Of a DNA stretch of 64,000 bases, positions 9,511 through 19,045 are shown one piece after another (the stretch's first letter is position 1; each line of letters opens with the position of its first letter). The stretch is from Rickettsiales bacterium (GTDB lineage Bacteria > Bacteroidota > Bacteroidia > Cytophagales > Cyclobacteriaceae), in contig PBTY01000006.1 of assembly GCA_002729235.1 (NCBI GenBank), positions 31,835-95,834 on the forward strand, in the 5' to 3' direction. The translations under genes were made by a program, and so were the position numbers. The notes beneath the pieces are model-generated. The model was not told where the DNA came from, did not search any database, and saw nothing but the letters and a program-made list of their open reading frames with translations.

Positions 9511-9523
9511 TCAAAAGTAAAAT

Positions 9524-11017
9524 ATGGGCGTAGTAATCAAGCAAAGTTTTTGGGGGTCGCTTCTGGCTTATTTAGGAGTTGTTATTGGTTTTCTCAATAC
9601 CATATACTTAAGACCACTTTTCCTTGATCTAGATGAAATTGGACTTATCACTATGGTTGTATCCAATGCGTTACTTATTGCTCCATTTGTTGCCGTGGGA
9701 ATGCCAGCTACTTACATCAAGTACTTCCCATATTTTCAACAGGATGAGTTTTTAAATCGACAATTTTTTTCCTTTCAATTAGTGGTAATTATTCTGGCCA
9801 ATATTCTATTGGCGTTGTTAGTTTGGGCTGGTTTTGGGTTCATAGAAAAGTATTATCAAGCTGACTCGTCTGAGTATCTAAACTATGTTTGGATTTCCGT
9901 AATCATCACACTATTTAGTGCAATATTTCTTCAGCTTCATTCCTATTCGAGAACCAAATTAGATGTTGTTCTCCCCAATGGAATAAAGGAAGTTGGTTTC
10001 AGGCTTGGCAGTATAACAGCGATTATCTTGTTGGGATTAAAGCTCATCAGTTTACAGACTACCATCTATCTTTTCGTGGCCATCTACATAATACCGGTAG
10101 TTATTCTATTTTATAATCTTTACAAAAAATACAATCTCCGACTTACATGGTCGTTCAGTCAAATCAAGAAACAATGGATTTCCAAAATGGCCAATTTTGG
10201 TGGATACAGCCTTTTACTTGCAGGTAGTGGATCAATTTACTCCAACATTAGCTTCCTAATGATCCCTGCAATGTTGTCACTTGAAGCAAATGGGATTTAT
10301 TCTACATGCTTTTATATAGGTATTGTCATTGAAATGCCAAAAAGAGCAATGGGGCAGATAGTATCTCCTCTGATTTCTACACATTTTAAAACCAATGATT
10401 TCAAGGAAATCAACAATTTGTATAAGAAGGTATCTCACACGCTTACAATCATATCCATTCTCTTTTTCATCGGCATCCTAAACAATCTATCTGACCTTTT
10501 CAGTTTGATTCCCAAAGGAAGTGTTCTGGCAAATGGATATTACGTAGTATTGTTCATTTCCATCTCAAAAGTGGTGGACTTAGCTTTCAGTATTAACTCA
10601 GAGATTCTGGTTTATTCTAAATTCAAAAAACTCAACCTGTATTATTACGTCATGACTGCCCTCCTCATGCTAGTGCTTAATTATTCATTGATTCCGATAT
10701 ATGGCATTTCCGGAGCAGCATTTGGATTTTTGATTACCACGTTTGTCTTTAACCTACTCAAGTCGATTACACTTAAAATTAAATTAGGGCTATCTCCTTT
10801 CACTAAAAAGCATTTAGGGATTTTGTTGTTTTCATCACTGGTGACTATCACTTTCTACTTTCTTCCATTAACAAACAATGCCCTATGGAATATAATTATT
10901 CGTTCTGTGCTCATGACCATTGTATATGTAGTAGGAGTTTATATTTTTAAGTTTTCTAATGACATTAACAATCTAATCGAAAATCTTGCAAAGAAGTATC
11001 TTAAGATCTCGTTCTGA
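9524..11017 (+). CDS. Wzx-like polysaccharide flippase (MATE/MOP superfamily)
   Basis: 497 residues with about 12-14 membrane helices along the whole length, and the GSLLAYLGVVIGFLNTIYL start typical of the polysaccharide transport (RfbX/Wzx) family. It probably flips undecaprenyl-linked glycan repeat units across the inner membrane. It is the first gene of the surface-glycan island and lies 12 bases before the YfhO gene. AT-rich compared with folK-tauE. The family is clear, but the exact glycan is not. Confidence 0.82.
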   Translation: MGVVIKQSFWGSLLAYLGVVIGFLNTIYLRPLFLDLDEIGLITMVVSNALLIAPFVAVGMPATYIKYFPYFQQDEFLNRQFFSFQLVVIILANILLALLVWAGFGFIEKYYQADSSEYLNYVWISVIITLFSAIFLQLHSYSRTKLDVVLPNGIKEVGFRLGSITAIILLGLKLISLQTTIYLFVAIYIIPVVILFYNLYKKYNLRLTWSFSQIKKQWISKMANFGGYSLLLAGSGSIYSNISFLMIPAMLSLEANGIYSTCFYIGIVIEMPKRAMGQIVSPLISTHFKTNDFKEINNLYKKVSHTLTIISILFFIGILNNLSDLFSLIPKGSVLANGYYVVLFISISKVVDLAFSINSEILVYSKFKKLNLYYYVMTALLMLVLNYSLIPIYGISGAAFGFLITTFVFNLLKSITLKIKLGLSPFTKKHLGILLFSSLVTITFYFLPLTNNALWNIIIRSVLMTIVYVVGVYIFKFSNDINNLIENLAKKYLKISF

Positions 11018-11029
11018 CTACTTTATCAA

Positions 11030-13477
11030 ATGAAAGACTCAATTAAAAAATTTGCTAAGACACATTTACTGGCAATACTTGGTTTTATAGCAATCACTGT
11101 AGCATTGTATTACCCATATTTTGTAGATGGACTTCAAATTAGTCAGCATGATGTTCTACAGGGAAATGGAGCAACGCATCTTCTTGAAGAATATGAAGCG
11201 AATGGTGGAGAAGAGGCTCTTTGGTTATATACAATGTTTAGTGGAATGCCAGCATACCTAAATGGGATGGAATTCTCCATCAATAGTATGCATGTTGTCT
11301 ACAAGATATTCAAGTTAGGAATGCCACATCCAGAAGGGATTACCTTCATTTCCTTCATTTCTTTCTATGTTTTATTGTTAAGTTTTGGCACAAGACCATG
11401 GATAGCTTTTGCTGGAGCAGTTGCATTTGGCTTGAATGGCTTCTCGATTATTGGAATTATGGCTGGTCATAATGCCAAAATTGCTTCTGTAGCACTCATG
11501 CCTCTGGTTCTTGCGGGTATCCACTTAACTTTCAATCATAAAAAGTGGATTGGAGCTGGACTGACCGCCATTGGGTTGGGATTACAACTATATACCAATC
11601 ACTACCAGATAACCTATTACCTTTTATTGATCACCTTAATTTATGGTGCATTTGCTCTTTTCTTTGCGGTTAAGAATGGTCTTCTTAAGCCTTTCGCCAA
11701 TAGTTTATTATGGCTAGTAGGAGCTGCTATTTTGGCTGTGGGATCTAACGCCGGGGATCTTCTGACCATTTCAGAATACAGCAAATATAGTATTCGAGGT
11801 AAATCCGAATTAACTGCCGAATCAGCAGAGTCTGGAGGTCTTGATAAAGAATATGCCTTTAGATATAGTAATGGCATTATGGAACCTCTATTTCTATTTG
11901 TGCCGAATTTTTTTGGAGGCTCTACTCAACAAGAGCTTAGTGAAAACTCCGAGAGTGCTCAGGCATTATTGAAAGCAGGTATGTCCCGAGCTCAAGTAAA
12001 TCAGCAAATAAAAGCACTACCAACCTATTGGGGAGACCAACCTGCTACCGCTCCATATTACGCCGGATCAATTGCCTTCTGTCTTGCCATTGCGGCTATG
12101 TTTTTTTTAAAGAAGGAAGAAAAATGGTGGTTGATAGTTGCAGGAAGTCTAGGTATCATTCTCAGTTGGGGTCATAATCTAGAAAGTGTTAATATTTTCT
12201 TGTTTGACTACCTTCCTGGTTATAACAAATTCCGCGCAGTTACCTTCACTATCATTATCACCTTGATTGCTTTATATATTTTGGCATTTACTGGACTAGA
12301 AAGAATATTTTCGTCGGAATATAATAAGCCATTCTTTCAAAAACTATTAAAAGCTTTTGGTGTAGGTGTTGGTTTTTTAGTTTTACTTATCATTTCTTCT
12401 TGGTTTCTTGGTTTCAAGGCGCCTATTGATGCGCAGTTACCAGATTGGTTAGTGGATCCATTGCGTACTGATAGAGCATCTTTACTGAGATCTGATGCCT
12501 TTAGAGCTTTGTTTTTTGTAATTGCATTTTCTGGCTGTACGATAGCTCTCTTCAAGAGTAAGTTAAAAGCAACCTTAGCGGTTGCTTTACTTATTGGTTT
12601 AATTACATTAGACAATTTCACTTTATCAAAACGGTTTATTAAAAGCGAGATGTTTGAAAAGGCGCCAGCGAAATCCTATTTCGTAGCATCAGAGGCGGAT
12701 CAGGCTATTCTTGATGTCTCAAAACCAGGTGAAAGAGTATTCAATTTGCAAAATCCATTTAATGAAGCTAGAACATCTTACTATCATGAATCAATAGGTG
12801 GATATCATGGCGCTAAATTGAGACGTTATCAGGACATCATTTCGCATAATTTAAACAATGAGCTGAGTGGAATAATTTCGAGTCTTCAGGCAGGCAAACG
12901 TGATTTCTCTAATTTCCCAGTGACCAACATGTTGAATGCTCGATATTTCATGGCCGGAAATTCTAAAAACGCTGTTTTAAGAAACCCCAACGCTCTGGGT
13001 ACGGGCTGGATTGTCGGTCGAACAATTGCCGTGAACAGCGCGGACGATGAAATTGCACAGCTGAATAATTTTGATCCCTCAAAAGAGGCGATCATCGATC
13101 AGACTAAATTCAATCTACCATCGATAAATACTAAAGTAAATGGATCAGTTCAACTCATTTCTAAAACACCGAATGAGCTTATTTACTCTGCTAATCTAAC
13201 AGGTGGTGATGGTTTAGCCATTTTTAGTGAAGTATATTACCCGAAGGGTTGGCATGCTTTTGTAGATGGGGAGGAAATTGACATACTTCGTGCAAATTAC
13301 ATTCTGAGAGCAGTACCTCTCAAAGCTGGTAATCATGAAGTCAAATTTCTATTCGAACCAACATCATATTCACTGGGTAATCAATTAACAACCATTTTTG
13401 GTGTGCTAACTGTTCTGGTATTTATTACCGGAGTTTATATGGAGGCAAAGCAAGAAATAATTCCAAAAAGTGAATAA
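11030..13477 (+). CDS. YfhO family membrane protein
   Basis: 815 residues. An N-terminal region of about 12 membrane helices (to about 545) has an early loop containing QHDVLQGNG and MFSGMPAYLNGM. A soluble region and a final helix (about 785-805) follow. The segment with YYPKGWHAFVDG and the beta-rich C-terminus are typical of YfhO proteins. YfhO members are GT-C-like and in Bacillus are linked to glycosylation of lipoteichoic acid. In Bacteroidota they often sit next to polysaccharide genes. Position between flippase and FkbM gene suggests a glycan role, which is inference. Confidence 0.82.
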   Translation: MKDSIKKFAKTHLLAILGFIAITVALYYPYFVDGLQISQHDVLQGNGATHLLEEYEANGGEEALWLYTMFSGMPAYLNGMEFSINSMHVVYKIFKLGMPHPEGITFISFISFYVLLLSFGTRPWIAFAGAVAFGLNGFSIIGIMAGHNAKIASVALMPLVLAGIHLTFNHKKWIGAGLTAIGLGLQLYTNHYQITYYLLLITLIYGAFALFFAVKNGLLKPFANSLLWLVGAAILAVGSNAGDLLTISEYSKYSIRGKSELTAESAESGGLDKEYAFRYSNGIMEPLFLFVPNFFGGSTQQELSENSESAQALLKAGMSRAQVNQQIKALPTYWGDQPATAPYYAGSIAFCLAIAAMFFLKKEEKWWLIVAGSLGIILSWGHNLESVNIFLFDYLPGYNKFRAVTFTIIITLIALYILAFTGLERIFSSEYNKPFFQKLLKAFGVGVGFLVLLIISSWFLGFKAPIDAQLPDWLVDPLRTDRASLLRSDAFRALFFVIAFSGCTIALFKSKLKATLAVALLIGLITLDNFTLSKRFIKSEMFEKAPAKSYFVASEADQAILDVSKPGERVFNLQNPFNEARTSYYHESIGGYHGAKLRRYQDIISHNLNNELSGIISSLQAGKRDFSNFPVTNMLNARYFMAGNSKNAVLRNPNALGTGWIVGRTIAVNSADDEIAQLNNFDPSKEAIIDQTKFNLPSINTKVNGSVQLISKTPNELIYSANLTGGDGLAIFSEVYYPKGWHAFVDGEEIDILRANYILRAVPLKAGNHEVKFLFEPTSYSLGNQLTTIFGVLTVLVFITGVYMEAKQEIIPKSE

Positions 13478-13509
13478 TTCATTAGCCATGACCTTCCAAT
13501 TTTGATTTC

Positions 13510-14406
13510 ATGAAACAACTCTTTTACAAACTGATATATCAACCAACTTTTAATTTCGTCCTCAGGAATTTAAATAAGCTTCTATATCCATTGTTGCCGA
13601 AGCAAATCACTTTACCTCCATCTGGTGTGATAACCATCAATGTGGAAAATAAACCATTGAAATTGCTCACCAATCAAACAAATTATTTAACCCAGCTAGT
13701 GTTTTGGAATGGATATCAAAATTTTGAGTATACGCCTATTTTTACCGATTTAATTAAAAACATCAATTGCTTTTTTGACATTGGTGCCAACATAGGATAC
13801 TATAGTTTACTGGCAGCTCACCTTAATCCTAAAATGACAATCATTGCTTTTGAGCCAGCAGCAGGTCCTCTACATTATTTGAAGGAAAACGTTAGAAAAA
13901 ATCAATTTAACAACATCAAAATTGAAGGTTTAGCACTTTCCGACAAATTGGGTGAAATAACCTTCTATACTGTGGAATCAGAAAAATACCATTTTATCAA
14001 ACACAATCTTGCCGGCGAAGGAAATGCCGGATCCAAAACTACGGAGAGAAATTTCGTGAAAAACACTGTAACTTCTACAACTCTATCAACATACATTGAA
14101 CAAAATCAAGTGGGCGCTATCGATTTAATAAAGATTGACACAGAAGGAACTGAGCACATTATTTTAGGAAATGGCAGAGAGGTACTGGAAGACCACAAAC
14201 CCATTATAATATGTGAAACTCTCTTTGATAAAATAGAAAATCAGTTAGACGATCTTCTTTCATCATATGGCTATGAGTTTTACAACCATGTATCTGGAGG
14301 ACTTCAGCAGGTTGAAACAATTAAAAGAAATCAGGATAATGGAGTAACCAATTGTTTTTTTGTGCACCCTGATAAGAAAAAACTTATAGAGCCATATATA
14401 ATATAA
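13510..14406 (+). CDS. FkbM family methyltransferase
   Basis: 298 residues. The SAM-binding motif I is FFDIGANIGYYSLLAA (about 92-107), motif II is IIAFEPAAGPL, and a later IDLIKIDTEGTEHIILGNG is the signature of FkbM methyltransferases, which O-methylate sugars or polyketides. The N-terminal 60 residues are extra and basic. In a polysaccharide island the likely substrate is a sugar hydroxyl. It is 32 bases after the YfhO gene and AT-rich. Confidence 0.85.
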   Translation: MKQLFYKLIYQPTFNFVLRNLNKLLYPLLPKQITLPPSGVITINVENKPLKLLTNQTNYLTQLVFWNGYQNFEYTPIFTDLIKNINCFFDIGANIGYYSLLAAHLNPKMTIIAFEPAAGPLHYLKENVRKNQFNNIKIEGLALSDKLGEITFYTVESEKYHFIKHNLAGEGNAGSKTTERNFVKNTVTSTTLSTYIEQNQVGAIDLIKIDTEGTEHIILGNGREVLEDHKPIIICETLFDKIENQLDDLLSSYGYEFYNHVSGGLQQVETIKRNQDNGVTNCFFVHPDKKKLIEPYII

Positions 14407-14434
14407 TTATTTGCACTAACCATAACTGAACCTC

Positions 14435-15094
14435 ATGGGAATATTAAGTAAAACGTTTAGAAAAATTTTCTATAACCCCAAGGAAAAAAGACATGAATTG
14501 GTTGGTCCTGGGAAATTGTGGAAGTTAAAAAGAGATTTCCAAATAAATTTCTTGAAATCGCAGGGCCTAAAAACTACAGATAATTTTCTAGACATAGGAT
14601 GTGGGACATTACGTGGGGGCATCCCTTTAATCCAATACTTGAATAAAGGATTATACTCTGGCATAGATGTTAGAGAAATTGCTATAAGAGAGGCAAAAAA
14701 GGAGCTCATTGATGAGAAACTTATTGATAAAAACCCTAAAATTATATTATTTAACAAGTTCAATGAGTTGACTTTTGAAGATAAATTTGACGTTATCCTC
14801 GCCTTTGCTGTTCTCTTTCATCTTGAAGATCATATTTTGAAAGATTGTCTAGAGTTTGTAAAACAGAACTTAAAGCCAAATGGTAAATTTTACGCTAATA
14901 TTTATCCTGCTGCTAAAAGTGATGGAAAATGGCTGGATTTTCCCGTGGTTTTTAGAAGTTTAGATTTTTACCAGAAGCATGCTGAACAAAATCAATTGTC
15001 TATTAAAGTAATTGATACCATGGAAAATCTTGGACATATTACGAATATGCCGGGTGATCAACAAGTTATGTTAGAATTCTCACACTCCAATTAA
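14435..15094 (+). CDS. Class I SAM-dependent methyltransferase
   Basis: 219 residues with motif I NFLDIGCGTLRGGIPLI (about 45-61), an acidic residue after GLYSGIDVRE and the strand FDVILAFAVLFHL. These fit the class I Rossmann methyltransferase fold (Methyltransf_11/23 type). The substrate is not determinable, and sugar or lipid methylation is suggested by the neighbours. It ends the plus-strand half of the island and converges on the sulfotransferase with 7 bases between stops. Strongly AT-rich. Confidence 0.78.
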   Translation: MGILSKTFRKIFYNPKEKRHELVGPGKLWKLKRDFQINFLKSQGLKTTDNFLDIGCGTLRGGIPLIQYLNKGLYSGIDVREIAIREAKKELIDEKLIDKNPKIILFNKFNELTFEDKFDVILAFAVLFHLEDHILKDCLEFVKQNLKPNGKFYANIYPAAKSDGKWLDFPVVFRSLDFYQKHAEQNQLSIKVIDTMENLGHITNMPGDQQVMLEFSHSN

Positions 15095-15101
15095 AGACTA
15101 A

Positions 15102-16049
15102 TCAATCACTTAAATCATAATCATACTTAGAGGCTAATTTTCCTAGGCTCTTCCTTATCAAACGTAATTCAGCTTCATTTAATTTACCTCTCCATTTATT
15201 CAAAGAACTAGTGTTAATTGGATTATTCAGGTTCTGGTGATATTCCAGATTTGATACTCCCATTGCATCAATGTGTTCAGAAAAACTGAATATGTCAGGA
15301 TCATAATTATATCCTAAAAAACTCAACACCTTGTCCATACTCTCCTCCGGAAAAGAAACTAAATCTTTGTAATGAATCAACAACACATCCTTCTTCTTAC
15401 GCTTTAAATACTCATACATTCTAATGCTATCTTTCCATTTCCAAATAGCATGATTGATGTTGCTGGCAGGGTGGTCCTTCATTTTTGAATAAGAGTAAAC
15501 TACCTCTCTAGGATCTCGTATCAAATAAATAAATTTTGCCCTTGGAAATTCTTCACTGATTAGTTTAGAATGATGAGTCATAAGTGGTGAATTATCTCCC
15601 ACGCTTTCTATAAGGTATTTACCAAGTGTATTTCCATAATTTAGAAATACTCGCTTAGTAATATTCTCATATGACAAAGGGGTTTTTAGTAAATCGTATT
15701 TACCTTTTTGCAATTGATCAAATGTAACAGTCCAATTAACCGTATTCCCAGGCTTAGTGTAAGCAGCAAATAACCTATCAACAAACAAATTATCACTCAT
15801 ATTTCTAGATAATTGCCATTCCATTGCATAGTAAGGAAGAACAAACTGCTCTGGCGGGATAAAAATTTTAGCGTGTTCATTCAATATAGCTGAGAGAAGA
15901 GTACTTCCGTTTCTGCCAGAACCCATGATAAAAAAGAAAGACGTATCGGAAATGGAATTTATGTTACGATCTCCCAGCACCAACTTAATCATATTAATTA
16001 GCCCAGGAACTAACCATCGATATTTAATGTATTGTATTTTTGAATTCAA
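15102..16049 (-). CDS. Sulfotransferase family protein (PAPS-dependent)
   Basis: 315 residues. The 5'-phosphosulfate-binding loop is MGSGRNGSTLLSAIL (about 42-56) and the 3'-phosphate-binding segment is LIRDPREVVYSYSK, with the later LSFLGY strand typical of bacterial Sulfotransfer_3 proteins. It probably transfers sulfate from PAPS to a sugar or lipid. Last gene of a seven-gene minus-strand operon; its start overlaps the upstream glycosyltransferase stop by ATGA. Confidence 0.83.
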   Translation of the reverse strand: MNSKIQYIKYRWLVPGLINMIKLVLGDRNINSISDTSFFFIMGSGRNGSTLLSAILNEHAKIFIPPEQFVLPYYAMEWQLSRNMSDNLFVDRLFAAYTKPGNTVNWTVTFDQLQKGKYDLLKTPLSYENITKRVFLNYGNTLGKYLIESVGDNSPLMTHHSKLISEEFPRAKFIYLIRDPREVVYSYSKMKDHPASNINHAIWKWKDSIRMYEYLKRKKKDVLLIHYKDLVSFPEESMDKVLSFLGYNYDPDIFSFSEHIDAMGVSNLEYHQNLNNPINTSSLNKWRGKLNEAELRLIRKSLGKLASKYDYDLSD

Positions 16050-17065
16050 TGAATAATCTGTTTAATCTGGTTGATTCTAGATTCGATAGGATATTCAATC
16101 TCAATATGTTCTGAAACATTACAGTTCACACTTAATTCAGCACTTAAGGCTTCATCTATTTTCATCTCCAATTCTTTTGCAGACCTTCTAGTCACAATGT
16201 ATCCATATGGTCCACTTATTTGTGGTAAAACATTCACATTAGATACGACAGGTATACATCCACATAGCATCGCCTCGCATAATGCACATCCAAACCCCTC
16301 ATAAATTGATAATTGTAAATAATAACGACACTTTCCGTACAAATCTTTTAACTGATCAGAATTGAGTCTACCAAGAAAACGAACATTTCCAGGACAATCA
16401 TCGATACCATTATGTCCAGCTATGAAGAATTCACAATCTGTAAATATTTGTGAAATCTCTAAAATTAAATCAAGGCCCTTTCGCCTTTCCTGACCATGTC
16501 CAATAACTGACACAAAAGTTTTTTCTACTTTAATTACTTCTTTGGATTTAATCCAAAAATTAAGATCAAAACCATTAGGTATAACTTTATAAGGAGTCTT
16601 CAAATCCGGAATTATCATTTGGATGCCGAGTGATCTCTTATTATTATCATAATAATCATTCTCTGTAAACATTAGTGAATCACTTACAGGTAAAAGCATC
16701 GTACATTTTTCGTATGACTTCCTACAAAACCAACCAATTGGAAAACTTTTTAAATACCCATAATTGATCTCATCAAAAGAAACGCTATCTGTCCCATTTA
16801 AAATAATATAAGAATCTTGCTTTTTTAATCGGGACACTAAAACCCCAATGTAAGAATGGTAGCCACCAAAAGAAATTAATATTGGGGCTTTGGACTCTTT
16901 TAATAGCCACCAAAAAAGTTTCGATATATATAAGGGCAGCAAAAATTTATTTGGAACCTTAAAAAAGTATGACGTAACTTGAAACTCCTTTTTCAACCAT
17001 TCAATATCCTGAAGTACAAATGCTGATTTACCTGGTGCAATATAAATTAACTTCCTTTTACCCAT
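16046..17065 (-). CDS. Family 4 glycosyltransferase (GT-B fold)
   Basis: 339 residues. The C-terminal half has SVIGHGQERRKGLDLILE, VRFLGRL and the donor-binding E-x7-E motif in YEGFGCALCEAMLCG, diagnostic of GT4 (Glycos_transf_1). The N-terminal half is short and lacks the usual GG(x)xR start, beginning instead with IYIAPGKSAFVLQDIEWL. Overlaps the next gene by 4 bases and follows the first sulfotransferase by 11 bases. Sugar donor and acceptor are unknown. Confidence 0.83.
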   Translation of the reverse strand: MGKRKLIYIAPGKSAFVLQDIEWLKKEFQVTSYFFKVPNKFLLPLYISKLFWWLLKESKAPILISFGGYHSYIGVLVSRLKKQDSYIILNGTDSVSFDEINYGYLKSFPIGWFCRKSYEKCTMLLPVSDSLMFTENDYYDNNKRSLGIQMIIPDLKTPYKVIPNGFDLNFWIKSKEVIKVEKTFVSVIGHGQERRKGLDLILEISQIFTDCEFFIAGHNGIDDCPGNVRFLGRLNSDQLKDLYGKCRYYLQLSIYEGFGCALCEAMLCGCIPVVSNVNVLPQISGPYGYIVTRRSAKELEMKIDEALSAELSVNCNVSEHIEIEYPIESRINQIKQIIH

Positions 17066-17076
17066 TTAGAACTCAC

Positions 17077-17949
17077 CTAATCACCAATCAAGTTATTCAC
17101 TCTTTCGTTGCTGTCGTGAAAATAATCTGCAATCCTTTCCTTTTGATCTTTAGTATAAAAAAACTTTCTAGCAGAAATTAATTTTAGAAAATATGGATCC
17201 AAAATAACGGCAAAAATTTTCCAAATATTTTTCGAAGAAATCCTATTCCAAATCAATTGATTTGGTCTTTCACTATTGAATGTGAAATGGTTAAGAATTC
17301 TCAAAACCTGTATACTTAAATTACTAAGAGATTTATTTGATCTAATCGACACGTCAAGTTCAATGCCAGAATCTAAGAACTTACTCAACTCAGATTCGAA
17401 CCTATTCTTATCTACCTTCAACCATTCATTTCTTAGAATAAGGACATTTTCTGATCCAAAAACATTTTGGTATACTGATATTAACAAATCATACTTTAAA
17501 TAATCAAGATGGAAAGCTCTGAGATAAGGGTTCCATTTAAGGTCCAGGTTCAAAAAATCTCGAAATCCCATTACTCCTCCCTGAACCACATATTGGCGAT
17601 ACATTGAATCAACCAAACTCACCTGATCTCTTATTGTAATGATCACCTTATCGAATCCTAATTGTTTAAGTCTTTCTGGAATAGCTGACCTACCTAAACC
17701 TTTAAACTTAAAAGGAGCACCAGAAAGTGTTTCGTACGAAGCAAGATTATTCCCTTCTTTAGAGAATAGACTCAATCGCTTTTCAACCAATTTTTTATCA
17801 TAATCCAAATCATCAAGGTATATAAGGTCCATAAAAATCTGATGACTTTGATGATAATCGATAAAATTCCAATTCTTCAGTTTTGGAAAAACATTCCATT
17901 GAAGAAAAGTTGTCCCTGTCTTAGGATATCCAATATGGACTACATTCAT
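17077..17949 (-). CDS. Sulfotransferase domain protein (second copy)
   Basis: 290 residues with the PAPS loop directly at the N-terminus (HIGYPKTGTTFLQWNVF, about 6-22) and the 3'-phosphate segment KVIITIRDQVSLVDSMYRQY. It is more like Sulfotransfer_1 proteins than its neighbour at 15.1 kb and is not a recent duplicate of it. Starts inside the aminotransferase stop (ATGA overlap). Together the two genes predict a doubly sulfated glycan or two sulfation positions. Confidence 0.82.
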   Translation of the reverse strand: MNVVHIGYPKTGTTFLQWNVFPKLKNWNFIDYHQSHQIFMDLIYLDDLDYDKKLVEKRLSLFSKEGNNLASYETLSGAPFKFKGLGRSAIPERLKQLGFDKVIITIRDQVSLVDSMYRQYVVQGGVMGFRDFLNLDLKWNPYLRAFHLDYLKYDLLISVYQNVFGSENVLILRNEWLKVDKNRFESELSKFLDSGIELDVSIRSNKSLSNLSIQVLRILNHFTFNSERPNQLIWNRISSKNIWKIFAVILDPYFLKLISARKFFYTKDQKERIADYFHDSNERVNNLIGD

Positions 17950-19043
17950 GATTCAAACCTATTAACAACATCTGAAATGAACTTCACTGATCCGTTTGTT
18001 AGTTCTGGATACATTGGTATTGAGACAATCTCACCAGATAGCTTATGAGAAATAGCAAACTTCTCTTCGCTATTCTCTTGATAAGAGTATGCTTTTGTCA
18101 ACGGAAGAGGTGTTGGATAATGTATCGCACATCCAATCCCTTTGTTCCCAATTACAGTCATCAGGTGGTCCCTCTTTAAAGATCTAATCACATAAAGATG
18201 ATAAGCATGGTAATAACCATCCACCTTCACAGGTTTTACAATGTCTTCATCAAGGTACTGATCATACCATTGAGCAACCTGATTTCTTGCTTGAACCCAT
18301 TGATCCAGATATGGAAGTTTGGCTTTCAATATTGCTGCCTGCATCGTATCCATCCGGCTGTTTCTACCGATAATTTGATGATCATGCTTTGAGAGCTGTC
18401 CATGATTACCAATCATTCTACAATGACGGGCGAGCTCATCATTGTTCGTCACTATACCACCAGCATCGCCGTACGCACCCAGGTTTTTACCTGGATAAAA
18501 ACTGAAAGAAGCCGCGTGTCCAAATGTTCCCACTTTCTTCCCATTGATTGAAGCACCGTGGGCCTGTGCACAATCTTCTATAACTTTCAACTTGTATTGT
18601 CTTGCAATATTCAGAATGTCCTCCATGCGTGCTGGCATACCGTACAAATGAACAGGTATAATTGCTTTTGTTCTATTCGTAATTGCAGCAAGAATCAAGG
18701 ATGGATCAATGGTATATTCATCCTCCAAGACATCCACAAAAACAGGTTCAGCACCCACATTGTTAACCACCTCAGCGGTAGAAATCCAACTATTCGCTGG
18801 TACTAATACCTCATCTCCTGGACCAACACCCATAGCTTTCAGGATGATTTCCATGGAATCTGTCCCATTAGCACAGGCAACACAATGCTTCAAACCTATA
18901 TATTCGGCAAAAGCTATTTCGAACTCAGAAACAATACCCCCACCAATAAAACTGGTATTGTTGATTACACCTGCAATAGCCCTGTCAATCTCTTCTTTTA
19001 TCGACTCATACTGAGCTTTCAGATCCACAAATGGAATTTTCAT
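17946..19043 (-). CDS. DegT/DnrJ/EryC1/StrS-type sugar aminotransferase (WbpE-like)
   Basis: PLP-dependent sugar aminotransferase, 365 residues. MKIPFVDLKAQYESIKEEID is the classic N-terminus, EDCAQAHGA holds the Asp that contacts the PLP ring, and FYPGKNLGAYGDAGGI holds the PLP lysine. Next to a WbpB-like dehydrogenase and a WbpD-like acetyltransferase it most likely aminates the 3-keto sugar in synthesis of a 2,3-diacetamido-2,3-dideoxyuronic acid. Overlaps the downstream sulfotransferase by ATGA and follows the acetyltransferase by 2 bases. Confidence 0.88.
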   Translation of the reverse strand: MKIPFVDLKAQYESIKEEIDRAIAGVINNTSFIGGGIVSEFEIAFAEYIGLKHCVACANGTDSMEIILKAMGVGPGDEVLVPANSWISTAEVVNNVGAEPVFVDVLEDEYTIDPSLILAAITNRTKAIIPVHLYGMPARMEDILNIARQYKLKVIEDCAQAHGASINGKKVGTFGHAASFSFYPGKNLGAYGDAGGIVTNNDELARHCRMIGNHGQLSKHDHQIIGRNSRMDTMQAAILKAKLPYLDQWVQARNQVAQWYDQYLDEDIVKPVKVDGYYHAYHLYVIRSLKRDHLMTVIGNKGIGCAIHYPTPLPLTKAYSYQENSEEKFAISHKLSGEIVSIPMYPELTNGSVKFISDVVNRFES

Positions 19044-19045
19044 TT

